The notes beneath the pieces were generated by a model, which saw only the letters and a list, made by a program, of their open reading frames with translations, ran no database searches and was not told the origin of the DNA. Of a DNA stretch of 62,672 nucleotides, positions 35,958-44,734 are shown piece by piece. The stretch comes from an uncultured Devosia sp. Lineage in GTDB: Bacteria; Pseudomonadota; Alphaproteobacteria; Rhizobiales; Devosiaceae. The stretch spans positions 1 through 62,672 of the forward strand of contig NZ_CAMLHM010000018.1 of NCBI RefSeq assembly GCF_946479885.1, given 5' to 3'. The stretch's first letter is position 1; every line of letters starts with the position of its first letter. The position numbers and the translations under genes were made by a program.

Positions 35958-36027
35958 GTTCGACAATGATCGATGGTCCAGGCGCGGTACCGCCGCGCCT
36001 GGACCCGCTGCATATGGAGTTTGAAGG

Positions 36028-36762
36028 TTGGAGCCAGTTCTACGCGTCGAGGGCCTCTCGCGCCGCTTCGGCATGATCACCGTAGCGGACAATCTGTCCT
36101 TCGAGGTGAGCATGGGCGAATGCCTGGGCGTCCTGGGGCCCAATGGCGCCGGGAAGACCTCGGTGTTCAACATGCTGACCGGGGCGGTGAAGCCGCAAGC
36201 CGGTCGCATCGTGTTCGATGGCAAGGATATCACCGGGGTCTCCGCCCATCGCCGCACATTGGCCGGGCTCGGCCGCACCTACCAGGTGCCGCAGCCCTTC
36301 GGTAAGCTCACCGCCTACGAAAACGTGCTGGCTGCGGCCACCTTCGGCGGCAATGCCGGCGGTAACCCTGCAGGCCTGTCGCGCGATATCCTGCGCCGGT
36401 CGGGTCTGGCCGTACGGGCGGACGTCGAAGCCGGCGCGCTGCCGCTGCTCGATCGCAAACGCCTCGAACTGTCGCGCGCGCTGGCGCTCAAGCCGCGGCT
36501 GCTGCTGCTGGACGAGATTGCCGGTGGCCTGACTGAGGCCGAAGTCGGTGAACTGATCGCGCTGATCAAGGACATCAAGCCGGAAGTGGCCATGGTGTGG
36601 ATCGAGCACGTGACCAATGCCCTGGTTGCCGTGGCCGACCGACTGCTGGCCATCAATTTCGGAACCAAGATCGCCGAGGGATTACCGGCCGCCGTCATGG
36701 CCGACCCCGCCGTCGTGGAAGTTTATATGGGAGCAGTGCACGATGCCGTTGCTCACGATTGA
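36028..36762 (+). CDS. ABC transporter ATP-binding protein, LivG type (first system)
   Basis: This 244-residue cytoplasmic ATPase has Walker A GPNGAGKTS (about 37-45) and Walker B LLLLDEIAG. In place of the usual LSGGQ signature it reads LPLLDRKRLELSRAL, a form seen again in the second system. The only possible start in frame is the TTG at 36028, because TGA stands two codons upstream; GGAG lies eight bases before it. It overlaps the next ATPase gene by 20 bases. Confidence 0.92.
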   Translation: MEPVLRVEGLSRRFGMITVADNLSFEVSMGECLGVLGPNGAGKTSVFNMLTGAVKPQAGRIVFDGKDITGVSAHRRTLAGLGRTYQVPQPFGKLTAYENVLAAATFGGNAGGNPAGLSRDILRRSGLAVRADVEAGALPLLDRKRLELSRALALKPRLLLLDEIAGGLTEAEVGELIALIKDIKPEVAMVWIEHVTNALVAVADRLLAINFGTKIAEGLPAAVMADPAVVEVYMGAVHDAVAHD

Positions 36763-37453
36763 AAATCTTGAAGTCTTCTACGGCGATTTCCAGGCGGTTC
36801 ACGGCGTCACCCTGAACCTTGAGGAAGGCCAGACCGTCGCCATCATCGGGGCGAACGGGGCCGGCAAATCCACCCTGCTCAACGCCATTTCGGGCCTGCA
36901 CACGCAAAAGCGCGGTCGCGTTTCGTTCGAGGGCCACGACATCACCCGCATGCGGGCCGACCTGATCGCCCGCGCCGGCATGACCATGGTCCCCGAAGGC
37001 CGCCGCCTGTTCAATTCGCTGACGGTCGAGCAAAATCTCGAGATCGGCGCCACTGCCGCCCGCAAGGGGCCATGGTCGGTCAAGGCCATCTACGAGCTGT
37101 TTCCGCGCCTGGGGGAGCTGTCGCAGATGCAGGCAGGCAGCCTGTCCGGCGGACAGCAGCAGATGGTGGCTATCGGTCGCGCGCTGATGACCAATCCGCG
37201 TGTCCTGCTCTGCGATGAAATCTCGCTTGGGCTGGCGCCCGCCATCATCGGCGACATCTATCGCTGCTTCGACGCCATTCGCGGCAGCGGCGTATCGATC
37301 GTGGTGATCGAGCAGAACGTGCGGCAGGCCTGCGCCGCCGCGCAATATGCCTATTGCATGCTCGAAGGCCGGATCAGCCTCGAAGGCCGCACGGCCGACC
37401 TGTCGATGGACGCGATCACGGCCGCCTATTTCGGAACGAGGGACAAGCAATGA
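36743..37453 (+). CDS. ABC transporter ATP-binding protein, LivF type (first system)
   Basis: This 236-residue second ATPase of the transporter has Walker A GANGAGKST, a canonical signature LSGGQQQM and Walker B LLCDEISLGLAP. The start at 36743 has GGGAG upstream and gives the usual LivF length; the longer frame runs inside the preceding gene. It overlaps the first permease gene by four bases (ATGA). Confidence 0.93.
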   Translation: MPLLTIENLEVFYGDFQAVHGVTLNLEEGQTVAIIGANGAGKSTLLNAISGLHTQKRGRVSFEGHDITRMRADLIARAGMTMVPEGRRLFNSLTVEQNLEIGATAARKGPWSVKAIYELFPRLGELSQMQAGSLSGGQQQMVAIGRALMTNPRVLLCDEISLGLAPAIIGDIYRCFDAIRGSGVSIVVIEQNVRQACAAAQYAYCMLEGRISLEGRTADLSMDAITAAYFGTRDKQ

Positions 37454-38313
37454 TCTGGGTTGAAACCATCGTCAACGGCCTGCTGCTTGGCGGTCTCTAC
37501 GCCCTGGTCGGTCTCGGGCTGGGCTATGCCTTCGGCGTCATCCGCATCGTCAATGTAGCGCAGGGTGATTTCATCGTGGCGGCCGCGTTTCTTGGCCTCT
37601 ACATGGCGCCCTATATTCCGGTGAACCCGATTTTCGTGGTCATTCCGGTCGCGCTGGTCTCGTTCCTGATCGGCGTGGTGCTGCAACGTGTGCTGGTTAA
37701 CCGGGTGCTCGGACAGGACCAGATCCCGCAAATCCTGCTGACCTTCGGCCTCGCCATCGTCCTTCGCAACGGCATGGTCGAGTGGTTCGGCGCCAATAGC
37801 CGCTCCATCGATGTGGGCGACCTGCGCTTCATGGGTTTTGACTTCCTCGGCCTGCGACTGGGCGTGCTGCCGGTCGTCATCCTGGCGATCGCCGTCGTGC
37901 TGTTCGCGGCGTTGCATCTTTGGATGCACCATACCCGCATGGGCCGCATCATCCTGGCCACGGCCGATGATTATCGCGTGGTCCAGCTGTCGGGCGTCAA
38001 CTATCGCAACGTCTATGCCATTGCCATGGGCATCGCCCTGGCGCTGTCGGCGGTGGCCGGGGTGCTGCTGGCCATGCGTGGCTCGTTCACGCCCTATTCC
38101 GGCGCGGACCGACTGCTCATTGCCTTCGAAGTCGTGGTGATCGGCGGGCTCGGCTCTTTCAAGGGCATGTTCGTGGGCGGATTGGTGCTCGGTGTAACGC
38201 AGCTGGTGGCGCTCAAGCTCGATCCATCCTCGGGGCTGATGTGGGGGCATCTCGCCTTCCTCGCCATCCTTATCGTTTCTCCCAAGGGCCTGGCCGGATT
38301 GATCCGTCGATGA
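37450..38313 (+). CDS. ABC transporter permease, LivH type (first system)
   Basis: This 287-residue inner-membrane permease has about eight helices. The N-terminus NGLLLGGLYALVGLGLGYAFG followed by RIVNVAQGDF and the later GGLGSFKGMFVGG are hallmarks of LivH permeases. It starts in the overlap with livF and ends in an overlap with the second permease gene. Confidence 0.93.
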   Translation: MIWVETIVNGLLLGGLYALVGLGLGYAFGVIRIVNVAQGDFIVAAAFLGLYMAPYIPVNPIFVVIPVALVSFLIGVVLQRVLVNRVLGQDQIPQILLTFGLAIVLRNGMVEWFGANSRSIDVGDLRFMGFDFLGLRLGVLPVVILAIAVVLFAALHLWMHHTRMGRIILATADDYRVVQLSGVNYRNVYAIAMGIALALSAVAGVLLAMRGSFTPYSGADRLLIAFEVVVIGGLGSFKGMFVGGLVLGVTQLVALKLDPSSGLMWGHLAFLAILIVSPKGLAGLIRR

Positions 38314-39311
38314 GCACCGCTTCCAATCGCAACCTGCTGACCGCTTTGGCCGCCATCGCCAGCGCAGTGGTGCTTGTCGCCATCCCCTTCGTGGTGCGCG
38401 AAGGCGACATGCGCCTGATCATCGAGATCTTCGCCGTCTTTGCCTTTGCGCAGAGCTGGAACTTCCTGGCGGGCTATGTCGGGCTGATGTCCTTTGGCCA
38501 GCAACTGTTCATCGGTCTGGGCGCCTATTTCGTCTTCCTGGCGTCGGACAAGCTGGGCATCAATCCCTTCTTCCTGGTGCCCCTGGCCTTCGTTTTCTCG
38601 GCGGGCTTTGCCGCCCTCATCTCGCCCTTCGTGTTCCGCCTCCGCGACGCCTATTTCGCCATCAGCATCTGGGTCATCGCCGAAATCGTCCGGCTGTTCA
38701 TCGCCCAGCGCGACTGGCTCGGCTCGGTATCGGGGCTGCCGCTGGTCGCGACGCGCGAGATGGATCGCTCGCTGGTCGCAACCTCGACATTCTATTTCGC
38801 CGCCTTCATCGCGTTCCTCGCGGTGTTCGGGCTCTATTACCTGTCACGAAGCCGGCTCGGCCTGGCCCTGGCTGCGGTCCGTGACAATGAGGGCACGGCA
38901 GCCTCTATCGGCATCAATGTCTGGTGGGTGCGCTTCACCGGTTTCGTCATCGGCTCGGGCTTCACCGGCATGGCCGGCGCCATCTATTACATGTCGGTTT
39001 TCCATGTGGAGCCGGGCGGCGCTTTCGACCCGAACTGGATGGTCATCATGCTGTTCATCGTCGTGATCGGCGGCGTCGGTACCATCGAGGGCCCGATCAT
39101 CGGCACGGCGCTCTATTTCCTGCTGCGTGCCTGGTTCGCCGGCACGGGCAATCTCTACCTCCTGCTGCTGGGCGCTGCCGCCATCGTGGTGATGATCGTT
39201 GCGTCCAAGGGCATCTGGGGCACCCTGCGGGACAGGACGGGCATCGATCTGCTCGGCGTGCGTCGCCCCAGTGGCATGGCCGTCGCCAGCGACAAGGCAA
39301 GGACGAAGTAG
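38310..39311 (+). CDS. ABC transporter permease, LivM type (first system)
   Basis: This 333-residue inner-membrane permease has about nine or ten helices. It shows the family blocks FAQSWNFLAGYVGLMSFGQQLFIGLGAY, LRDAYFAISIWVIAE, AAVRDNEGTAASIGINV and GGVGTIEGPIIGTALYF (key motifs only). It starts four bases inside livH. The next gene, an SDR, begins one base after its stop, so transporter and enzymes form one transcription unit. Confidence 0.93.
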   Translation: MSTASNRNLLTALAAIASAVVLVAIPFVVREGDMRLIIEIFAVFAFAQSWNFLAGYVGLMSFGQQLFIGLGAYFVFLASDKLGINPFFLVPLAFVFSAGFAALISPFVFRLRDAYFAISIWVIAEIVRLFIAQRDWLGSVSGLPLVATREMDRSLVATSTFYFAAFIAFLAVFGLYYLSRSRLGLALAAVRDNEGTAASIGINVWWVRFTGFVIGSGFTGMAGAIYYMSVFHVEPGGAFDPNWMVIMLFIVVIGGVGTIEGPIIGTALYFLLRAWFAGTGNLYLLLLGAAAIVVMIVASKGIWGTLRDRTGIDLLGVRRPSGMAVASDKARTK

Positions 39312-39312
39312 C

Positions 39313-40068
39313 ATGACTGATAGATTGAAGAACAAGCGCCTGCTGGTCGTGGGTGCGGCCACCGGTATCGGCCGCGCCGTTGCCGCCGCCTGCATCGCCG
39401 AAGGCGCTCGCGTCGTCATTGCTGATCTCAATGCCGAACAGGGCAAGGCGACCGCCAAGGCGCTCGGCCCCAATTGCAGCTTCGTGCGCTGCGACGTCGC
39501 CGATGAGACCAGCGTCAACGCGCTGATGGCCCACACGGTGAGTTCGCTGGGCGGGCTTGATGGCCTCGTCAACAATGCCGGCCTGCAAAAGGCCGGGCCG
39601 CTCGAAAAGATCGACGTCAAGGATTGGGATGCGCTGATGGGCGTCAATGCGCGCGGTGTGTTCCTCGCCACCAAAGCGGCCATCCCGCATTTGCGCGCAT
39701 CCGGCGGTGGCTCTATCGTCAACACGGCGTCGCTTGCCGCCAAGCGTGGCGGTCCCGGGATCGCCGCCTATGCTGCGTCCAAGGGCGCCGTCATGGCGCT
39801 GACCACGGCGACGGCGCTGGAACTGGCCGGCGAGGGCATCCGCGCGAACTCGGTTTGCCCGGGGTTCATCGACACCCCCTTCAACAATCCCGCCATCGAC
39901 TTCATGGGTGGGCGCGAAGCACAGGCCGAGGTGGTGGCCCGCATGGTGCCGCTCGGCCGTCAAGCGACGCCCGAGGAAGTCGCGCCGCTCTACGTCTATC
40001 TGCTGTCGGACGAGTCCGGCTATGTGACGGCCCAGGCGCTGTCCATCGATGGAGGCGTCTACAATTGA
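39313..40068 (+). CDS. Short-chain dehydrogenase/reductase (third of three)
   Basis: This 251-residue SDR has GAATGIG (14-20), the NNAG motif, serine in NTASLAAK, YAASKGA (Y-x-x-x-K) and C-terminal SIDGGVYN. The ATG at 39313 follows the livM stop directly. Its own stop overlaps the TTG start of the first GMC oxidoreductase, so the two are translationally coupled and may act on successive alcohol oxidations. Confidence 0.9.
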   Translation: MTDRLKNKRLLVVGAATGIGRAVAAACIAEGARVVIADLNAEQGKATAKALGPNCSFVRCDVADETSVNALMAHTVSSLGGLDGLVNNAGLQKAGPLEKIDVKDWDALMGVNARGVFLATKAAIPHLRASGGGSIVNTASLAAKRGGPGIAAYAASKGAVMALTTATALELAGEGIRANSVCPGFIDTPFNNPAIDFMGGREAQAEVVARMVPLGRQATPEEVAPLYVYLLSDESGYVTAQALSIDGGVYN

Positions 40069-41696
40069 CGGCGACCGCATCGGAAGAGACCTTCGACTAT
40101 GTGGTGGTCGGCGCGGGGTCGGCCGGTGCCGTGGTTGCGGCGCGTCTTGCCGAAGATTCGAGCAAGCGCGTCCTGCTGCTCGAGGCGGGCGGCATGGATC
40201 GCCATCCCGGTTTCCGCCTGCCGCTGCTGATGGGCGCCTTCGTCAAATCCGGCGTCTACAACTGGTCCTACGAGACCGACCCGGAACCCGAGCTGAACAA
40301 TCGCCGCATCCCCTGGCCGCGCGGCCGGGTGGTCGGCGGGTCGTCAACGCTCAACGGCATGGTCTATATCCGCGGCGTGCCGTCCGACTACGATGGTTGG
40401 GGCCAGTTGGGCCTGCGCGGCTGGTCGTGGGACGATGTGCTGCCCGCTTTCCGCCGTGCCGAGGCGCATCTGGATCGCTCCGGCCCGCTGCATGCCACCG
40501 ATGGTGCCATGACGGTGGGCAAGGCCAAGGGCAACAACCCGCTGACCGAGGCGTTCGTCAGGGCAGGGGGCGAAGCCGGCTATCCCATCACCGACGATTT
40601 CAACGGGCCGAGCCAGGAAGGCTTTGGCCGCTACGATTTCACCATTCGCAAGGGCAAGCGGTTCGGCACGGCACGCGCCTATGTCCGCCCCTCGCTGAAG
40701 CGCTCCAATTTCACGCTCCGTACCCACGCGCTCACCACCCGCGTTGTCGTGGAATACGGTCGCGCCATCGGCGTTGAATATCGCCACGGTTGCCAGCTGC
40801 ATCGCGCTCTGGCCAAGGGCGAGGTGATCGTCTCGGGCGGGGCGATCAATTCCCCGCAGCTGCTGATGCTGTCCGGTATTGGTCCGGCTTCGCACCTTCG
40901 CGAAGTGGGCATCGCGCCCGTTCTCGACCTGCCCGGCGTCGGCGAAAACCTGCAGGACCATTTCGATTGCGGCCTCTCCTGGGAAGCCACCCAGCCCGTC
41001 TCGCTCTATCGCGAACTGCGCCTCGACCGATTGGCCATCAGCCTGCTGCGCGGTGTCACCTTGGGCACAGGCCCGGCCACGGTATTCCCCTATGAGGGCG
41101 GCGCCTTCATTCGCGTCAATCCGGGTTCGGCCGATGCGGATATCCAGGTGCATTTCATGCATGGGCGCGAGGATACGGCCAAGCCCCACCTGCTCAATCC
41201 GGCCAAAGCCGAGGACAAACACGGCTTTACCGTGCGCGTCTCGCAAACCCGTCCGCAAAGCCGGGGTCGCCTGCGGCTGCGCTCGTCGCGTCCCGACGAT
41301 GCGCCCGCAATGACCGCCAACTATCTCACCAGCCGGCACGACGTCGACACGACACTGGCCGGCATCCGTGCGCTGCGGCGCGTGGTCGCGCAGCCGGCCT
41401 TCGACGCCTATCGCGGCAAGGAAATCACGCCCGGTCCACTGGCGCAGAGCGACGACGAGCTGATCGCCTGGCTGCGCGCCACGGGCGGCACGACTTTCCA
41501 CCCCAGCGGCACCTGCAAGATGGGCATGGACGATATGGCGGTGGTGGACGAACGCCTGCGCGTGCGTGGCGTCAAAGGCCTGCGGGTTGCCGACACGTCG
41601 GTCATGCCGCTGATCGTCACCGGCAACACCAATGCCCCGGCCATCATGATCGGCGAGCGCGCCGCCCAATTCATCCGGGAGGACCGGCAGGCATGA
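40065..41696 (+). CDS. GMC family FAD-dependent oxidoreductase (first)
   Basis: This 543-residue flavoprotein of the choline/alcohol dehydrogenase family has the FAD-binding VVVGAGSAGAVVAARLAED (about 13-31), GGSSTLNGMVYIRG, the second signature SGGAINSPQLLMLSGIG, catalytic histidine in FHPSGTCKMG and asparagine in GNTNAPAIM. It oxidises an alcohol, passing electrons to oxygen or the membrane chain. The start is TTG at 40065, overlapping the SDR stop with GGAGG upstream. It overlaps the second GMC gene by four bases. Confidence 0.93.
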   Translation: MTATASEETFDYVVVGAGSAGAVVAARLAEDSSKRVLLLEAGGMDRHPGFRLPLLMGAFVKSGVYNWSYETDPEPELNNRRIPWPRGRVVGGSSTLNGMVYIRGVPSDYDGWGQLGLRGWSWDDVLPAFRRAEAHLDRSGPLHATDGAMTVGKAKGNNPLTEAFVRAGGEAGYPITDDFNGPSQEGFGRYDFTIRKGKRFGTARAYVRPSLKRSNFTLRTHALTTRVVVEYGRAIGVEYRHGCQLHRALAKGEVIVSGGAINSPQLLMLSGIGPASHLREVGIAPVLDLPGVGENLQDHFDCGLSWEATQPVSLYRELRLDRLAISLLRGVTLGTGPATVFPYEGGAFIRVNPGSADADIQVHFMHGREDTAKPHLLNPAKAEDKHGFTVRVSQTRPQSRGRLRLRSSRPDDAPAMTANYLTSRHDVDTTLAGIRALRRVVAQPAFDAYRGKEITPGPLAQSDDELIAWLRATGGTTFHPSGTCKMGMDDMAVVDERLRVRGVKGLRVADTSVMPLIVTGNTNAPAIMIGERAAQFIREDRQA

Positions 41697-43309
41697 GCCG
41701 CGACGGCGAAACGTTCGACTATATCATCATCGGCGCGGGCTCGGCCGGCGCCGTCATGGCCAACCGCTTGTCCGAGGACCCCACCAAGCGCATTCTGGTG
41801 CTCGAGGCAGGGCCGGACGAACGGGTGCTCTATAGCCGGGCACCCGGCGCCTTCGTTCGCCTCTTCGGCACTGAACGCGTGTGGCCTTATGTCTCCGAGC
41901 CCGAGCCGGGTGCTGCTGGACGCCGCATCCACGTACCGCAGGGCCGCATGCCCGGCGGCGGCAGCTCGATCAACGGCATGATCTACATCCGCGGCGACCA
42001 GAAGGATTTCGACGACTGGTCGGAAGCCGGATGCACCGGCTGGGGCTTTGACGACGTATTGCCCTATTTCCGGCGGGCCGAGGCCAATGAGCGGCTCGCG
42101 GGTCACTATCACGGCACGGACGGTCCGCTCTCGGTCGTGGACGTGCCCTATCGCCATCCGCTCAACAAGGCCTTCGTGCTCGCCGCTCAAGAGGCCGGCA
42201 TTCGCTACAACGACGATTTCAACGGCGAGAGCCAGCTTGGCACCGGCTATTTCCAGGTGACCCAGCGCGGTGGCGAACGCGAAAGCACCGCCGCCGCCTA
42301 CCTGCGTCCGGCAATGGCGCGCGGCAATATCGTGCTCGAACTCAATGCCGAGGTCGAGCGCGTCACCTTCACCGGCAAGATGGCGACAGGCGTGCGCTGG
42401 CGCCGGGGTGAAACCGTGCAGGAAAGCGCCGGCCGGACCATCGTCGTCAGTGCCGGAACGCTGGCTTCGCCCAAAGTCCTGATGCAGTCGGGGATCGGCC
42501 CTGGTCAGCATCTGCGGGACAATGGCATTGCCGTGCTGCATGATCTGGCCGGCGTCGGCCAGAATTTCCAGGATCATCTCCAGGCGCCCAACTATTATCG
42601 CACGAAAAAGCCGATCAGCCTCTTGGGTGAGGATGCCGGTTGGCGTGCGCTCAAGCACGGCCTGCAATGGATGCTGTTCCGCAGCGGGCTTCTGACCTCC
42701 AATGTCGGGGAAACCTGCGCCTTTGCCGATACAGATGGCGATGGCCGCGCCGATATCCAGATCCACTCCTTCCCCATTTTCGTGCCCGACCATGTGCGCC
42801 AGCCGCCCGACGGGCATGGCTTCACCATCAGCCCTTGCGACATGCGTCCGCATTCACGCGGCCAGGTGCTGCTCAATGGTCCGGACCCCAAAACGCAGAT
42901 CAAGCTCATCGCCAACGCGCTCGCCGATGAGCGCGACGTGCAGAGCCTTGTCCGGGGCCTTCACCTCAGCCGCCGCATTGCGCGCGCTCCTGCCTTGCAG
43001 GCGTTGGTCGAGCGCGAGCTGGTGCTCGATGCACCCGAAGACGCGCCAGATGCCGTGTTGGCCGACTATGTCCGCAATTACGTCAAGACCGTCTACCATC
43101 CCGTCGGCACCTGCCGCATGGGCGTCGGCGACGATGCGGTGGTGACGCCTGAGCTTGGGGTTCGCGGCGTCGAGGGGCTTTACGTGGTCGATGCCTCGGT
43201 CATGCCCGCCATCACCAGCGGCAATACCAATGCCCCAACCATCATGATTGCCGAAAAGGCGGCCGACATGCTGCGCGGCCGCCCGCCTTTGCCGGTTGCA
43301 AGCCATTGA
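41693..43309 (+). CDS. GMC family FAD-dependent oxidoreductase (second)
   Basis: This 538-residue paralogue of the preceding gene has FAD motif IIGAGSAGAVMANRLSED, GGGSSINGMIYIRG, SAGTLASPKVLMQSGIG, catalytic histidine in VYHPVGTCRMG and asparagine in GNTNAPTIM. The two enzymes differ clearly outside these motifs, so they probably act on different substrates of one path rather than being a fresh duplication. It starts in a four-base overlap (ATGA). Confidence 0.93.
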   Translation: MSRDGETFDYIIIGAGSAGAVMANRLSEDPTKRILVLEAGPDERVLYSRAPGAFVRLFGTERVWPYVSEPEPGAAGRRIHVPQGRMPGGGSSINGMIYIRGDQKDFDDWSEAGCTGWGFDDVLPYFRRAEANERLAGHYHGTDGPLSVVDVPYRHPLNKAFVLAAQEAGIRYNDDFNGESQLGTGYFQVTQRGGERESTAAAYLRPAMARGNIVLELNAEVERVTFTGKMATGVRWRRGETVQESAGRTIVVSAGTLASPKVLMQSGIGPGQHLRDNGIAVLHDLAGVGQNFQDHLQAPNYYRTKKPISLLGEDAGWRALKHGLQWMLFRSGLLTSNVGETCAFADTDGDGRADIQIHSFPIFVPDHVRQPPDGHGFTISPCDMRPHSRGQVLLNGPDPKTQIKLIANALADERDVQSLVRGLHLSRRIARAPALQALVERELVLDAPEDAPDAVLADYVRNYVKTVYHPVGTCRMGVGDDAVVTPELGVRGVEGLYVVDASVMPAITSGNTNAPTIMIAEKAADMLRGRPPLPVASH

Positions 43310-43322
43310 CGAGGACGACGCG

Positions 43323-43757
43323 ATGAACCTGACGATCTCCCGCCAAACCATCTCGCTTGTTGCCGCGCAGGCACTGGTGGCCGCCGCCCTGGCCGAGGCC
43401 GGGCGACTGGGCATCAAGATCGCCGTATCGGTCGCGGACCGGGAGGGGGCACTTGTGACCCACGCCCGCATGGACGAGGTCCCTGCGCCGATTTCCGATT
43501 TTGCGGTCGAAAAGGCCTATACGGCGGCCGTCACCGGCGCGGCCACGCACGACTTCTTTGCTCACATCGATAGCAGCCCGTCGCTGCGCATGGGTCTCAC
43601 AGGCCGCAGCAAGTTCCTGGTCTGGAGCGGCGGCCTGCCCCTGATTGTCGATGGCGCGGCAGTGGGCGGTATTGGCGTATCAGGCGGAAGCGAGGAACAG
43701 GACATCGCCTGTGCCCGCGCGGCGCTGGCCGCCTGCGGCTTGTCCTCTGGCCCTTAG
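43323..43757 (+). CDS. HbpS/GlcG-like heme-binding family protein
   Basis: This 144-residue protein of the GlcG/HbpS/PduO C-terminal family shows ISLVAAQALVAAALAEA, GIKIAVSVADREG, ARMDEVPAPISDFAVEKAYTA and a glycine-rich GGLPLIVDGAAVGGIGVSGG. Proteins of this family bind heme or cobalamin and often accompany oxidative catabolic genes. It closes the transporter-SDR-GMC operon, 13 bases after the second GMC gene. Its role here is unknown. Confidence 0.88.
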   Translation: MNLTISRQTISLVAAQALVAAALAEAGRLGIKIAVSVADREGALVTHARMDEVPAPISDFAVEKAYTAAVTGAATHDFFAHIDSSPSLRMGLTGRSKFLVWSGGLPLIVDGAAVGGIGVSGGSEEQDIACARAALAACGLSSGP

Positions 43758-43909
43758 AAGAGCGACACTTTGTTCGGGCGCGGGCTCCGGTTTCGCCCGT
43801 CTGCACTCAAGAGGGGACGGTCAGCTCCTGGCCCCGTTCTTGTCATCGCCGGAGCAGCTCGGCAGTCGCATCTGCGAAGCCAGTGGACGGACTCGTGCAC
43901 AGCGATCCT

Positions 43910-43950
43910 ATGAAGCAAACTCCAAAGAAAGGCTTGGAGCCGGTAGCGGG
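43910..43950 (-). pseudogene. Decayed copy of a tRNA-Gly 3' end and its terminator
   Basis: Read on the minus strand, CCCGCTACCGGCTCCA matches the last 16 bases of the tRNA-Gly gene at 55605-55678 with one mismatch. The following AAGCCTTTCTTT, GGAGTTT, GCTT and CAT match the tRNA-Gly terminator region in order, with deletions of about 13 bases in total. No tRNA body is present upstream. It lies in the 331-base gap between the HbpS-like gene and tetR, which otherwise holds only a weak stem at 43775-43799. It is in the same orientation as the intact gene. Confidence 0.7.
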
Positions 43951-44088
43951 CCGCATCGGAGGTCGCCCATCGCCGCCTCTGCCTCGGAGATTGCCCCGGC
44001 CCGAGAACGGCCAATACACGGGCCGAACGCGGAATGGCCGCTTCTGGGCGAGCTCTGCGGAACGCTGCCATTCCGCAATGGCACTCAC

Positions 44089-44727
44089 TCAATCCACCTG
44101 CGCCATGTTGCGGGCGGCGCGAACGAGCTGCGCGGTGGTTTTCAACAGGAGCGGCGTGTCCCCTGTGGCCAGCCACTGGTTGAGGATGCCCACGAAGCAT
44201 GCGTAAATGAAGTTTGAGAGCTCGGCTATCCGGGGCGCGTCGCTCGCTGTCACATCGCTTGAGCGAGCAAGGCAGTCGGCATAGAGCTGCTTGATCTCGT
44301 GTTCCTTTTCGGCAGCCAGATGGGCGGCCTGGGGAATGCGCAGAACGTAAAGCGTCATCTCCTGCAGCACGAGCTGTTCGCCCGGCGCGCGCTCGATCTC
44401 GCCCCAGATGAAGGTCAGCAGGTCCTCGATGCGGTCATGGAGGGATTGCGGCGCGGCGAACCGTTCCTCGAGGGTGCTGCGATAGTTCGACGCCAGCACC
44501 CCCATAACGCTGAGGATGATCTCCTCCTTGTCGTGGAAATGATAGTGCAGGGTCGCCACGTTCACGCCGGCGGCCTCGGCGATCTTCCGGGTCGTGGCGT
44601 GATAAACACCTTCGGCGATCATCACCTGGAGTGCGGCATTGACGATCTGCTCGCGCCGCCCGTCGCTATTGGGGCGGGCACGGCTCTTGCGGGGAACTTT
44701 CTGGTCCATCAACTGATGCTCGTCCAT
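44089..44727 (-). CDS. TetR family transcriptional regulator
   Basis: This 212-residue protein has a helix-turn-helix with key residues VYHATTRKIAEAAGVNVATLHYHF (helix pair at about 40-60, key VNVATLHYHF) and a helical ligand domain. I chose the ATG at 44727, seven bases after the amidase stop, with GGGG upstream; an ATG at 44709 is also possible. It is co-directional with the amidase and so probably controls the amidase and the divergent ABC transporter through the palindrome at 46249-46260. Confidence 0.88.
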   Translation of the reverse strand: MDEHQLMDQKVPRKSRARPNSDGRREQIVNAALQVMIAEGVYHATTRKIAEAAGVNVATLHYHFHDKEEIILSVMGVLASNYRSTLEERFAAPQSLHDRIEDLLTFIWGEIERAPGEQLVLQEMTLYVLRIPQAAHLAAEKEHEIKQLYADCLARSSDVTASDAPRIAELSNFIYACFVGILNQWLATGDTPLLLKTTAQLVRAARNMAQVD

Positions 44728-44734
44728 GGCGCGA

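Noticed and set aside
36484..36545. Missing LSGGQ signature in the LivG-type ATPase as a sign of inactivation
   Set aside because: The paralogue at 47.7 kb has the same LLDRKRLEL form, and Walker A and B are intact. This looks like a normal subfamily variant rather than decay.
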